From the NCBI RefSeq assembly GCF_002933395.1, contig NZ_PKFN01000014.1, positions 62,001 through 126,000 of the forward strand: a DNA stretch of 64,000 nt, in the 5' to 3' direction. The translations under genes were made by a program, and so were the position numbers. Below are positions 46,229 to 56,303 of the stretch, piece by piece. Positions within the stretch are counted from its first letter, which is position 1. Every line of letters begins with the position of its first letter. This DNA comes from Yoonia maritima (lineage in GTDB: Bacteria > Pseudomonadota > Alphaproteobacteria > Rhodobacterales > Rhodobacteraceae). The notes beneath the pieces are model-generated. The model saw only the letters and a program-made list of their open reading frames with translations, was not told the DNA's origin and did not search any database.

Positions 46229-49200
46229 TCAAGGGATCGAAAGGCTGTTCAGGGTTTCGTGAAGCAGTTCTTTGGGTAGCTGCATCAATGTCCGGCTCGC
46301 GGTCCACAAAATGCCCACATAAACATCGCGGTCTGGGTAAATCTGGCGCAAGGCAGCGTCATAGGCCGCCATCTGCCGCAAAATTCCCAATGGAGTTTGG
46401 GTGGCATGATCGGGGACGATCTGGTTTGATTTATAATCAATCGCCAAAACGCTGTCTTCGCGGATGATCAACCGGTCAATCGTGCCATGAATACGCCCGA
46501 TACCATCGATGTCGGCGGTAACATCAATTTCGGTCAAGGCAGTCGGATCCCATAGATGCGCTAAATCAGGTTGATCCAACAGGCTGATAACTTCATCCAC
46601 AAGTTCGGGGTCGTTGTGTTCCAATACGCGTAGGCCAAGCGCTTTGCGTTCTTGCGGGGCTGCTTGCGGCAAGTATTCTAACAGACTGTGGATCGCTGTG
46701 CCGCGTTCCATTGCGTCTTCGATGTCCGCGCGTGCCGGATCGCCGGGCATGATTTTCGCGCCGTCGAATTCCGATGGTGACAACGTTTTGCGAATTGTTA
46801 GCTCTGGCACTGGGCCAAAGGTTGGTGCCTCAACTTTCGTTTCGACGATTGGTTCGGGCTGCACCAGTTCGCCTGCGTCCCAATCAAGATGCGCCACGCG
46901 CCGTGCTTCCATATCTTCGATTTTTATTTCGGTATCGCCGCGGGCCGCCATACCATCAGCAACGATGTTATACCAACTATCGTCCCCGTCCCCCACATCA
47001 CCAGCGGCCCCCACGATCAACCACTTTTCTGCACGCGTCATCGCAACATAAAGAAGACGCATCCGTTCGCGGGTTTGCTTTGCGACGAAATCATCTCGGA
47101 TTTCCTGCATTGCAGAACCCGAAGCCTGCGCCGCAGTTTTCCAGATCACGTGATCACCGACCGGTAGCAATTCGTCTTTTACGTCAACACGGCGTTTGGC
47201 AGTGTCGGGCAAAATAACAATCGGCGCTTCAAGCCCCTTGGACCCGTGCACAGTCATCACCCTGATCCGGTCGCCTTGGGCATCCATCTGGCGTTTAACC
47301 TCTAGATCATCAGTTTCCATCCACGTCAGGAAGCCGGTCAGACTAGGGACCCCTGTGCTTTCGTAGGCGAGCGCCTGCGATAGTAGCGCATCAATGCCAT
47401 CTTCTGCCTCTGGCCCCAACCGCGCCAATAGTTTGCGGCGCCCATCGTGACGCGTCAGAACGCGTTCAATCAGGTCATAGGGGCGTAGAAAGTCAGCTTC
47501 TTTGCGTAAATCACGCAAGATAGCCAAAGTCTGGGAATGGTCGGAATCGCGCAAGGCGGGCCATAGATATCCTTTTTCTGGGCGGTGATGCGCTAGCGTG
47601 AAGAGATCTTGTTCTGACCAGCCAAACAATGGGGACCGCAAGGCGCAAGCCAACGAAAGATCATCCTCTGGCAAGGCAAGAAAGTTCAAAAGCGCCGCAA
47701 GGTCTTTGACTGCTAATTCCGCCCCAACGCGCAGACGGTCAGCACCCGCGATCTTTAGCCCGGCGGCCTTACATGCGCGGATCACTTCGGAAAACAGTTC
47801 CGAACGCCGCTGCACAAGGATCAAAAAGTCGCCTTCGGTGATCGGACGGCGATGGTATTCACCGGAATGCCCAATCTCCTCTGGCAGGGTTTCGTGCGTG
47901 ATCATACGTTTGATCTGTTCCGCGACACGGTTTGCCATCAGGACGGTGTGGTCCGTTTCGCTGGGAAGATCGATGGGGTCGAACCAGTTGCGGGGTTCAT
48001 CAATCACCGATTTTTCGACGACAGGCCATAAATCAACGCGCCCCGGCATGTTCTCTTTGAACGCGATGTGGGTCAGCGTGTCGTCCATCCCGGCAGCGCG
48101 GTCACCCGTAAATGTGGCATCCACAACGGATAGGATCGCTTGCGAAGACCGGAACGAATGGTCAAGCGAAGTGACCTCGAACGGTTTTTCAACGGCGTGG
48201 TGGGCATCACGGAAATGGACCTTCATTTCGTCAAAGGCGGCAGGATCAGCGCCTTGGAATGAATAGATCGACTGCTTTTTGTCGCCCACAACAAACACAG
48301 TGCGTTCGCGGTCGGGATGCGCGCCCTCGCCGCTTGCGAATTCTTGGGTCAATTGTTCGATCACAGCCCATTGGGTGGGGCTTGTGTCTTGGGCCTCGTC
48401 AACCAGAACGTGGTCAATGCCGCCGTCCAAACGGAACAACACCCATTGCGCAACGTCCCGATCAGTTAGCAGGGCTTTTGCCTTGCGGATCAGATCGTCA
48501 AAATCCAACGCGCCCATCATCAATTTGCGTTGTTCATAGGCCGGCACAAAAACGGCGCCGAACCGATAGATCGCAAGCGTGCGGTGCAACGCATTTAGCG
48601 CCAGCCGGTTTTCGCGACCATCTTGAACGCCCAGCATGATGGGTTCGAGGTCGTCCATCAGTTCGGCATGGGCTTCGCGGGTGCCTTTGGTTGGGAAACT
48701 GCCGACCTTCGCACCAAACGGGGATTTGGCCGATGCCCCGAAAAGAAACACGCTTTCCAATAATTCTAGGTCTTGCAGCGTCCCGGGTGCGGTTGTGCTG
48801 ACTTTATCGAGTGTCGCTGCAGCCTTGGCTTCGGTTGAACTGCCTTTGGCGCAAATCTTGGCCAGTGCGTGGATCGTATCAAGGCTTGATTGGCTTAGGA
48901 CCTGTGAAACAAGCGCATCAGCCGAAAGCGTCGGATCAATCCTAAGCGTTTCACATAGCGCTTCACGTGGGATGCCGTTTGCAAAGGCATCGCGCTTGTT
49001 CGCGACCTCGGCCGTCAGTTTGGATAGCTCCGCGCCTGTGAAGTATCGCAAGACCTGTTCGACAGCGGGTGAATCTGGACCAGCGATCAGTTCATCCATG
49101 ACCTCTGCGCGAAGCAGCTCTGCGGCGCGGTCTTCCATTTCGCGGAACTGCGGGCTGACTTGTGCCTCGAGCGGAAAACGCCGCAGAACACCTGCACAAA

Positions 49201-49576
49201 ACGAGTGGATGGTCTGGATTTTCAAGCCGCCGGGCGTTTCGATGGCGCGTGCAAAAAGCGTCCTCGCTTCGCGCAGTTGTTGGTCATCAATTACCCGATC
49301 CACGCCAAGCGACTGAAGATCGGCGCGTAAGGCATCGTCCGCCATCATCGCCCAAGTACCAAGCCGCTTGAACAGCCGGTTCTGCATCTCGGCTGCGGCG
49401 GCTTTGGTGTAGGTCAGGCAAAGAATGTTCTGCGGGGACACCTTTTCCAACAATAGCCGCGCTACGCGGTCGGTCAGCACGCGGGTTTTGCCAGATCCGG
49501 CGTTGGCAGAAAGCCAAGTGGATGTGCGTGGATCGGCGGCGTCGACCTGCCGTTGGGATGCTGCGTCGCGGATCAT
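46229..49576 (-). CDS. addA: Double-strand-break repair helicase-nuclease AddA
   Basis: A 1115-residue UvrD-type helicase with a C-terminal nuclease. Motif I WLSANAGSGKTRVLTDRVAR is near residue 21; VDEAQDTSPTQW, GDKKQSIYSFQGA and VMTVHGSKGLEAPIV mark the helicase motifs, and the LAIDYKSNQ stretch the PD-(D/E)XK nuclease. With AddB it resects DNA ends for RecA. The ATG overlaps addB (ATGA). Confidence 0.95.
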   Translation of the reverse strand: MIRDAASQRQVDAADPRTSTWLSANAGSGKTRVLTDRVARLLLEKVSPQNILCLTYTKAAAAEMQNRLFKRLGTWAMMADDALRADLQSLGVDRVIDDQQLREARTLFARAIETPGGLKIQTIHSFCAGVLRRFPLEAQVSPQFREMEDRAAELLRAEVMDELIAGPDSPAVEQVLRYFTGAELSKLTAEVANKRDAFANGIPREALCETLRIDPTLSADALVSQVLSQSSLDTIHALAKICAKGSSTEAKAAATLDKVSTTAPGTLQDLELLESVFLFGASAKSPFGAKVGSFPTKGTREAHAELMDDLEPIMLGVQDGRENRLALNALHRTLAIYRFGAVFVPAYEQRKLMMGALDFDDLIRKAKALLTDRDVAQWVLFRLDGGIDHVLVDEAQDTSPTQWAVIEQLTQEFASGEGAHPDRERTVFVVGDKKQSIYSFQGADPAAFDEMKVHFRDAHHAVEKPFEVTSLDHSFRSSQAILSVVDATFTGDRAAGMDDTLTHIAFKENMPGRVDLWPVVEKSVIDEPRNWFDPIDLPSETDHTVLMANRVAEQIKRMITHETLPEEIGHSGEYHRRPITEGDFLILVQRRSELFSEVIRACKAAGLKIAGADRLRVGAELAVKDLAALLNFLALPEDDLSLACALRSPLFGWSEQDLFTLAHHRPEKGYLWPALRDSDHSQTLAILRDLRKEADFLRPYDLIERVLTRHDGRRKLLARLGPEAEDGIDALLSQALAYESTGVPSLTGFLTWMETDDLEVKRQMDAQGDRIRVMTVHGSKGLEAPIVILPDTAKRRVDVKDELLPVGDHVIWKTAAQASGSAMQEIRDDFVAKQTRERMRLLYVAMTRAEKWLIVGAAGDVGDGDDSWYNIVADGMAARGDTEIKIEDMEARRVAHLDWDAGELVQPEPIVETKVEAPTFGPVPELTIRKTLSPSEFDGAKIMPGDPARADIEDAMERGTAIHSLLEYLPQAAPQERKALGLRVLEHNDPELVDEVISLLDQPDLAHLWDPTALTEIDVTADIDGIGRIHGTIDRLIIREDSVLAIDYKSNQIVPDHATQTPLGILRQMAAYDAALRQIYPDRDVYVGILWTASRTLMQLPKELLHETLNSLSIP

Positions 49577-52500
49577 GTCAGCACCTCTGGTTTTGGGTCG
49601 TCGCTCGTGTCCCATTCCCCGAAACGCGACAGGTGATCATAGGGGCTATAATCGGTCTTTGAGAATAGCGCGATCCGCGCGGTATATCCCCGATCAACAC
49701 GTTGCCAATTTTCAAAAAGCGTCTCTAACTCGGCCCAAACCTGATCTGGCGGGTTCTTTTCAAGTGGTGCGTTGCTGTTTTTCATCGTCGTGTTTACGCC
49801 GATGAATGTGGCGGCTTGAACGGTTTTTTGTCCAAGGTCATTGAACGCACCGCGTTCGACCATCGCGGCCTCGAGCAACAGTTGCTTGTCAAAGTTTTCT
49901 TGCTGCTTTTCGCTGGGGACAACGCCGGTCTTATAATCGTAGATCAGCGCCTGACCGTCAGGGGTGATGTCAATCCGGTCGGCAAGGCAGGTCAGTTTTA
50001 CACCTACGTTTGGAACCACGATTTCACCCTTCTTTTCGATCATGCGCTGATCGGACAGGGCTTGGCGTTTGACCTCATCTGCTAGGAATGGATCGGCTGA
50101 TTTTTCCATCCGGGCGATCCACTGGGCGCGGATGGTGGGCCATGGGCAGTGTTCAAGGAAACATTCGTTGGCGATTTGCATCAGTGCTTCGCGATCGTCG
50201 GGTGCAAAGCCGCCTGCGATAAATTTTTCTAAGACTTCATGCACGATGGTCCCGCGCAAAGGTGCATCAGCTGTTGGTGCCAACGGATCAAGCGGGTCAA
50301 GGCGCAGCACCTTGCGTGCGTAAATCGCGAATGGATCGCGGATCAGCGTCTTGATTTGCGTGACGGACAATTGCTTGGGACGCGCATCAACTGGTGGGCA
50401 AGGTGAAGGACGTGGCGTGGGGTCAGTCCGGTGATCGGCGCTAGATAGCTGGGCGGCCATGTCAGCCCAGTTGCGCCCACGTTCTAGCATCGCGTCCAGC
50501 GCGATAACGCCGTTTTGATCGGGCAATCCACGCAGTAGATTGGTAAGGCGGTTTACCCAGCGCGACGGTACGGTTTCCGCGTCAGAGGACCGTTTAGCGC
50601 GCGTGATCCAGACCTCTTTGCCGGCGATTGCTTGTTGATAATCGTGCGCGGAAAGACCGATGCGTCGTTCGGGCAAAAGCAATCCGGCCTTGGCCCGCAT
50701 GACGCGGTTTAGCCAAGGGTCTGGTGCTGGTGCTTCGGGCCAAACCCCATCGTTCATCCCGCCAAGGATTGTTAGGTCAACGCCTTGAACACGAGCCTCT
50801 AGCGTACCCCAGATCAGGATTTGTGGGTGGCCTTTGTCACGTTCTCGCACGACGCCTTCGGACAGGATCGCGCCGAAAAGCGCGGCGTAATCCTTGGTAT
50901 CCATTTCGCCGGCAAAGTCGGCGTTCTCGGCAATCGTGTCGCAGGTTTTGCGTGCCTCGCGGCCTGCTGCTTCTTTCCATAGCTCGCCTGCATCTGTTCC
51001 TGATGGCCCGGCGCACAGCTTTTCGGCCAGTCGGAGATGCGTCTGCAAGTGGTCGGACAAAGGTATGGCAAGCGGATCGGCATAGCCAAACACCGTTTCG
51101 GAAAGCCAATTCGCCCATTCATCGCGCCCTTCGGCACGGGACGCCCAGTCACGTAACGTATCAGGCGTTGGGAATGGCGGCCCGTTGCGGCGCAAATAGA
51201 TCTCAAGTTCGCGGGAATGACGTAGATGCGGGCCGCGCTCAGAATCTGTGGAATTGCACAGAGGATGCTTTAGCAACACGAGCAACATTTCCCCGGTCAG
51301 CGGTTTTCCCAGCATGTCCGCAACATGACGCAGCATCCGGCCCGGAGGTGATAACTGCAACGGAACACCGGCACTGTCGTCTGGCTTAATATCCCAACGG
51401 TCCAGCGCGGCGGTAACCTGCCGCGTTAGCATCCGATCCGGAGAGATAAGCGCGGCAGTGATCCCGTCTTGGACAGCTTGGCGCAGGCGTAACGCGATGG
51501 TTTCGGCCTCGGCGCGTGGGGATGCGGCCTCGACTAATGTCAGCCCTTCCGTTGCAGCGGACAGGTCGCCCAGCTTGGGCCCTTCTTCCAGCCATTGGCT
51601 GGTGACGGGTGCAGGGCGCAACGACAGTGATACCAATTTGTTTCGCGCTGGATGAATGGGCTGCAAATCACACCAAGACTTTACGTCATTGGGGCCAAAT
51701 TCCATGAGGTCCATAAGACGACGGAACCTAAATTGCGGATGATCCTCGGCGGTCATTTCATCATCCATCGCCTGCCAAACGGGATCGGGAAGATCGAAAT
51801 CGTAACCGGGAAGGACAATCGCGCCTTGGGGGAGTTTCGCGACCGCTTGCATAAACATGGCGGTCGCGCCGCGTGAACCGGTTGAACCGGCGACGATAAT
51901 TGGATGGGTTGGTGGCGTGTCCGCCCAGCGCTGTGACAGCGTTTCGATGACAAGCCGTTGGCGCGCTTCTTTGTCGGGGGTGTCGTTGGTTGCCCCAAAA
52001 AACGGTGTGATAATGTTGAGGAACTTGAGCGCCCGCTGCCAGTGGCCGGATTGATCGGACACATCAAGGCTGGCGATGGTTTCTGGGCTGACGCCCTCGC
52101 CCTGCATTTCGTCCATCAGTTTCGCAAGGCTATCGGACAGATCATAGAGCGCGGCGCGCGGTGCAAGGTCGGGTTCTTGTTCTAGTAGTTTCGATACAAA
52201 TTGCAGAAGCTCAAACCGCCGACGCAAAGGTGCAATCGCAGGCGGAACGATCAGCGATACCGGGTCATTCGCAAGGTCGGTTACCAGTTTGATCCGTGGC
52301 AATAGGCGCGCTGGGCCAGCATCGAATACTTCGCGGATGCGGCGCTGCATACGTGTGGTGTTGACGTATATTTCGGTACGCGCCCAGTCTTCCGGCGCCA
52401 TGTTCTGACCGCGTGCGGTTAGCCCATCCACCAGTGACTGGGCGAAATCGACGCCCAGCGCGCTGCCGAAAATGCGAGGGCTGTCTGATGGTTCAAACAT
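49573..52500 (-). CDS. addB: Double-strand-break repair protein AddB (alphaproteobacterial type)
   Basis: A 975-residue partner of AddA. The N-terminal part is an inactivated-helicase-like region; the C-terminal nuclease domain shows LRGTIVHEVLEKFIAG and ALIYDYKTGVVPSEKQ, the PD-(D/E)XK motifs. It overlaps murU by eight bases and addA by four. Confidence 0.93.
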   Translation of the reverse strand: MFEPSDSPRIFGSALGVDFAQSLVDGLTARGQNMAPEDWARTEIYVNTTRMQRRIREVFDAGPARLLPRIKLVTDLANDPVSLIVPPAIAPLRRRFELLQFVSKLLEQEPDLAPRAALYDLSDSLAKLMDEMQGEGVSPETIASLDVSDQSGHWQRALKFLNIITPFFGATNDTPDKEARQRLVIETLSQRWADTPPTHPIIVAGSTGSRGATAMFMQAVAKLPQGAIVLPGYDFDLPDPVWQAMDDEMTAEDHPQFRFRRLMDLMEFGPNDVKSWCDLQPIHPARNKLVSLSLRPAPVTSQWLEEGPKLGDLSAATEGLTLVEAASPRAEAETIALRLRQAVQDGITAALISPDRMLTRQVTAALDRWDIKPDDSAGVPLQLSPPGRMLRHVADMLGKPLTGEMLLVLLKHPLCNSTDSERGPHLRHSRELEIYLRRNGPPFPTPDTLRDWASRAEGRDEWANWLSETVFGYADPLAIPLSDHLQTHLRLAEKLCAGPSGTDAGELWKEAAGREARKTCDTIAENADFAGEMDTKDYAALFGAILSEGVVRERDKGHPQILIWGTLEARVQGVDLTILGGMNDGVWPEAPAPDPWLNRVMRAKAGLLLPERRIGLSAHDYQQAIAGKEVWITRAKRSSDAETVPSRWVNRLTNLLRGLPDQNGVIALDAMLERGRNWADMAAQLSSADHRTDPTPRPSPCPPVDARPKQLSVTQIKTLIRDPFAIYARKVLRLDPLDPLAPTADAPLRGTIVHEVLEKFIAGGFAPDDREALMQIANECFLEHCPWPTIRAQWIARMEKSADPFLADEVKRQALSDQRMIEKKGEIVVPNVGVKLTCLADRIDITPDGQALIYDYKTGVVPSEKQQENFDKQLLLEAAMVERGAFNDLGQKTVQAATFIGVNTTMKNSNAPLEKNPPDQVWAELETLFENWQRVDRGYTARIALFSKTDYSPYDHLSRFGEWDTSDDPKPEVLT

Positions 52501-53164
52501 TCAACATCGCCTCGGCAATTGGGATGCTGGATGGCTGTCCGACATCACACCAAGCCCCATCGTATTTCACACCATAAAGCCCACCACGCGTGGCAATGTC
52601 ATTCCATGCGACGTTCAGAGAAAATGCGGTTTCTTGGATCTGGTCGAGCGTTTCTGGCCGGATGATTTGTACCCCAGTGTAGATCACGTCCGGCCCACGG
52701 TGCAGGCGGTCATCGCTATCTATGCGAAAATCGCCTTTGCCTAGATGCCCGTGCACGTTTGGCTTTTCGATCACCAGAAGCAGTGCTTCCATTTCATCGC
52801 GCCATGCTGACAGAATGGTTTCGATTGGGTTTGGCCCCCGCCACACTGCATCGGTATTCATGGTGATCGTCGGACCCGACCCAAGTAGCGTCCGTGCCTG
52901 CCGTAGCCCACCACCGGTTTCTAGCAATGCGTCGGTTTCATCGGAAATTGCGATGTCTTGCCCAGCCAGATGGTTGCGCATCTGATCCGCATGATAGTGT
53001 ACGTTCACAACCTTTTGCCCGACGTTCGCGATGTCAGTGAAAGCCAGCGCATGGTCGATCAACGGTTTGCCCGCCACTTGAACAAGAGGTTTTGGCCGAT
53101 CCTTGGTCAGTGCGCCCATGCGGGTCCCTAGCCCGGCGGCAAACAATAGAATGGGCGTGGTCAT
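52493..53164 (-). CDS. murU: MurNAc-1-phosphate uridylyltransferase-like (MurU)
   Basis: A 223-residue sugar-phosphate nucleotidyltransferase. The signature LFAAGLGTRMGALTKDRPKP binds the nucleotide. Immediately downstream of an AmgK-like kinase this is best read as MurU of the MurNAc/GlcNAc salvage route to UDP-MurNAc that bypasses MurA/fosfomycin. By motif alone it could be a mannose- or glucose-1-phosphate transferase. ATGA overlap with amgK. Confidence 0.82.
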   Translation of the reverse strand: MTTPILLFAAGLGTRMGALTKDRPKPLVQVAGKPLIDHALAFTDIANVGQKVVNVHYHADQMRNHLAGQDIAISDETDALLETGGGLRQARTLLGSGPTITMNTDAVWRGPNPIETILSAWRDEMEALLLVIEKPNVHGHLGKGDFRIDSDDRLHRGPDVIYTGVQIIRPETLDQIQETAFSLNVAWNDIATRGGLYGVKYDGAWCDVGQPSSIPIAEAMLNV

Positions 53165-54129
53165 GCGCGAAGCCTTGCAAGTGTTTCTGTGTCCGGTGCT
53201 GGTAGCGTATCGCGCACCGCCTGTTCCAGCATTTTCAGTTCTGGATGGCGTAGGTCGGACATTAAATTGGCCCATACCCGTGGGATTAAATCAATGTATC
53301 GCTTTTTACCCATGACGAGGGAAAGCCGTGCAAACACCCCCAATATTCGCAAGTTGCGCTGGGCACCAAGGCAGGAAAGCTGCGCGGGAAAATCGCTGCC
53401 CGCACCCGTCTTTGCCATGTAATACGTTGTTATTTCTTGCGCCAAGGCAGGGTCGATATCCCGTCGTACGTCCCGCAGTAGCGATGCTAGGTCGTAACCG
53501 GCAGGCGCGATAAATGCGTCTTGGTAATCTAGCAGACCAACGCGGTTCAGCCCTTGTAGTTCGGGCCGCCAAATCAGGTTTTCGGCGTGGTAATCGCGAA
53601 GCGCAAGCGTGTTCGCATTTGGTGCGAGCGTGGTCAGCGCCCGGTGCACTTCGTTAGTGAGGTCTGGTGTAGGGGCGTTGGCGTAGAATTCACCTGTGAT
53701 CTCGACCATCTGAGCGCCGATTTCGGGTGTCATTTGGTTCAGGTCTGAAGGCGCTGGGTAATTGGCAAGATGCACCAAAACATCGGTGGCCGCACGATAA
53801 AGCGTCAAGTTGTCGGAAGGGTTCTGACTTAACCACCCTGCAAAGTCGTCTTGGCCTAGGTCGGACAAGATCATGATACCCGCTGATACGTCATGCGCCA
53901 AGATTTCAGGAGGCGCTAAGCCTGCGTTTTGTAGCAGGCTGGTAATGCTGGCAAAGGCGTGGGTTGTTTCACCATTTTCAGGCGGTGCATCCATCAAAAT
54001 CACATTCGACGTACCATCGGTCAGGCGTTCGTACCGCCGGGCAGACGCATCACCAGCAAGTGCATGTCGGTCCGAATCAGCCCAATCAGACGAGGCGATA
54101 AAGTTATCAATGATAATTTTGCGTTCCAT
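53161..54129 (-). CDS. amgK: Anomeric MurNAc/GlcNAc kinase-like phosphotransferase (AmgK)
   Basis: A 322-residue aminoglycoside-phosphotransferase-fold kinase. GDASARRYERL near residue 28 is the nucleotide loop, LRDYHAENLIW the catalytic Asp-Tyr-His-x-x-Asn, and LLDYQDAFIAPAGYDLASLL the metal-binding Asp motif. With murU it fits the peptidoglycan sugar recycling pair. The ATG at 54129 shares one base with the tsaE stop; a GTG one codon earlier is possible. Confidence 0.84.
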   Translation of the reverse strand: MERKIIIDNFIASSDWADSDRHALAGDASARRYERLTDGTSNVILMDAPPENGETTHAFASITSLLQNAGLAPPEILAHDVSAGIMILSDLGQDDFAGWLSQNPSDNLTLYRAATDVLVHLANYPAPSDLNQMTPEIGAQMVEITGEFYANAPTPDLTNEVHRALTTLAPNANTLALRDYHAENLIWRPELQGLNRVGLLDYQDAFIAPAGYDLASLLRDVRRDIDPALAQEITTYYMAKTGAGSDFPAQLSCLGAQRNLRILGVFARLSLVMGKKRYIDLIPRVWANLMSDLRHPELKMLEQAVRDTLPAPDTETLARLRA

Positions 54130-54590
54130 CACAAGACCGCCTTTAACCGGTCATGCCATTCTGGTGTTGTCGTGATTTGAACGCTGTGTTCGGTGTCCCC
54201 TGCCGCTAACGCGAGTTTAAGGGCGTTTTCTGGGGCGTCATTGCCGAGCCGATCAGGCCATTCAATAAGGCAGATCGCGGTTGTGAATGCTTCGTCCAGC
54301 CCGAGTTCGAATACTTCGTCGGGGTGGGTCAGCCTATAAAGGTCACAGTGCCAGATGTCGCCTTCTGGGTCTTCGTAAGTTTGGACAAGGGTGAAGGTCG
54401 GGGACGGAACGTCCTCCATCCGGCCAAGCCGGGCGCGGATTAGTGCACGGGCAAAAGCGGATTTACCTGCCCCGATGGACCCTTCCAGCAAAAGCGTATC
54501 GCCGGGGGCCAGCAATGGCGCGATGCGGCTGGCCAGTGCAACGGTGTCAGTTTCGTTCGGTAGGGCGATTGTGATCGGCATATTGTTCAT
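54129..54590 (-). CDS. tsaE: tRNA t6A synthesis ATPase TsaE
   Basis: A 153-residue ATPase required for N6-threonylcarbamoyladenosine at position 37 of ANN-decoding tRNAs. Walker A LLEGSIGAGKSAFARALIRA, SPTFTLVQTYE, and HCDLYRL...ELGLDEAF and IEWPDRLG are family motifs. It heads the amgK-murU-addB-addA run. The ATG at 54590 encodes MNNMPITIALPNE. Confidence 0.94.
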   Translation of the reverse strand: MNNMPITIALPNETDTVALASRIAPLLAPGDTLLLEGSIGAGKSAFARALIRARLGRMEDVPSPTFTLVQTYEDPEGDIWHCDLYRLTHPDEVFELGLDEAFTTAICLIEWPDRLGNDAPENALKLALAAGDTEHSVQITTTPEWHDRLKAVL

Positions 54591-54631
54591 GCCGAAACAC
54601 TATTGCTTGGTTCGCTACCTGCAAGGTCAAA

Positions 54632-56227
54632 TCAGCGTTTACGAACGTGGATTGCTGGATCGTGCATGGTTAATTTTTGGATAACAGGGTTCATCTTCGC
54701 TGCGGTTGTAAACCGCACCAGCGTCTTGCCCCCGGCGATTGGGTTCGCGTGGCATGACAACTGGCGACCGTCATCAAGTAGCGTACTGTCTGACCAAGCA
54801 TCTCGCGGGCCGATTTGATGCGTGAAATTCTGGATCTTTGACCAGATCGGGGTAGGCGTACACCGTTGTTGCCAGACCTTTGTTTCGGTCTGAAGCGCGC
54901 GTTGCTCGTGGTACAAAGCCGGGTTTGTTTGCCATAGATCAGCATAGGCTTGGTTCGAGATAACGAGGGTTCCAGCGCTAGAGAATACAGCGATAGCGTC
55001 TGGAATGGTGTCCAGCACAGCCTGACTGGTTTCGATGTCAGCGCGAAATCTGCGGGTTAATGATACTTCGGCGCTGATATCTTCGAACATAAACGCGAAA
55101 GCGCCATCAGGATGGGGGCGTCCGGTAACCCGGTATGTCTGCCCATCTGGTAAGGCCCATGTTTCGCTGTAGGTTCCCTTTTTGGCGGCCGCTTCAAGTT
55201 CGGTAAACTGGTCGCGCCATGAGGTGTAATTCTTAGGCTCGGGTAACATGCGGGATTCTCGCAGCTTATCTAAGACGGCCTCAAGCGTGGGGCGACCGCT
55301 GAGGAAATCAAACTTTAGTTTGGTTAGATCGAGCACTGCTGGATTGAATGTTGTCAGTTGGCGTTGCTTATCAAAAATTGCCAGTCCGATCGACAGTTCT
55401 GCAAATGTCCGACCAAGGGTTTGCTTGAAACTGCGTCGTTCTTGTTCCGCCCTGACGATCCCGTTCGCGTCCGTGGCAAAGTGCATAAAGCCATCACCAT
55501 GAGGTACGCTTGTTACGTCAAACCATTGGTCTGCTGGGTTATCGGGCAATTTGACCGAAAGGCGGCGCAATGATGTGCCCTTTGCACCGGGAATATCGTG
55601 GAGATCTGGAAATATTGATGCACTGGGCCATACTGCTTGTGCGGTATCGCTGGGCGCATATACTTGATCGACGAATTTTAGGTAAGTTTGATTGGCCCAG
55701 AGCAACTTTCCATCGCCTGCTTCTTGCCAAATCAATTGCGGAGATTGCTGTGTAAGTTCACGTAGCATCGCCAGTTCTGACAGGCGAATATCGCTTGCGA
55801 CAGTCGAAGATTGATACGGTGTCAAATCCTCTTGGGCGCCGTTGATCGCAATACGTAGCCGTCCACCGGTTTTGCAAATTTCGATCCAGATCGACGTCGC
55901 TGTGACGCCATCAATGCGCGTTTTTGATGATGGAGGATTAGCAGCCAGTCCGCGCAATTGTGGAAAGTGCGGTCCAAGCATTTGCATCAGGGTATCAAAC
56001 TCTGACAGGTCGGTCTTATTTTCGTTAATCAGTGCAATTGCCTGGGGCGTTGCATCAATGAGTTCGCCATCTTGGAACAGAAAAATCGGCAGATTGTTTG
56101 CCTGTGCTATGTTGACCAGCTTAGCATCGCGCCATTTTTTAATTTCATGCTGGGATTTAAGGGCGACCCCAACGCAGGTTGCGCAGCTTATACCAATGAC
56201 CGCGATGTCCAATAGACTCAGTAGCAT
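54632..56227 (-). CDS. PAS-domain membrane-anchored signalling protein
   Basis: A 531-residue protein with an N-terminal membrane helix (LLSLLDIAVIGISCATCVGV) and at least three PAS-like domains (around residues 45-120, 240-380 and 400-490; DTIPDAIAVFSSAGTLVISN and GLAIFDKQRQLTTFNPAVL are PAS starts). No histidine-kinase, GGDEF or EAL domain is present, so output must go through a partner or be lost. It lies between regB and tsaE on the same strand; 41 bases separate it from tsaE. Confidence 0.85.
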   Translation of the reverse strand: MLLSLLDIAVIGISCATCVGVALKSQHEIKKWRDAKLVNIAQANNLPIFLFQDGELIDATPQAIALINENKTDLSEFDTLMQMLGPHFPQLRGLAANPPSSKTRIDGVTATSIWIEICKTGGRLRIAINGAQEDLTPYQSSTVASDIRLSELAMLRELTQQSPQLIWQEAGDGKLLWANQTYLKFVDQVYAPSDTAQAVWPSASIFPDLHDIPGAKGTSLRRLSVKLPDNPADQWFDVTSVPHGDGFMHFATDANGIVRAEQERRSFKQTLGRTFAELSIGLAIFDKQRQLTTFNPAVLDLTKLKFDFLSGRPTLEAVLDKLRESRMLPEPKNYTSWRDQFTELEAAAKKGTYSETWALPDGQTYRVTGRPHPDGAFAFMFEDISAEVSLTRRFRADIETSQAVLDTIPDAIAVFSSAGTLVISNQAYADLWQTNPALYHEQRALQTETKVWQQRCTPTPIWSKIQNFTHQIGPRDAWSDSTLLDDGRQLSCHANPIAGGKTLVRFTTAAKMNPVIQKLTMHDPAIHVRKR

Positions 56228-56303
56228 CTGTGAGTATCCCCAGTAAAACTGAGTCTAAACATCCCCCTTTAAGGTTAATGTGGAGTTAAGTATCAGGCTG
56301 GTT

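Noticed and set aside
45904..46467. Open frame of 187 codons antisense to trxA and addA
   Set aside because: It is a mirror of two well-supported genes and shows serine/proline-rich, non-protein-like composition.
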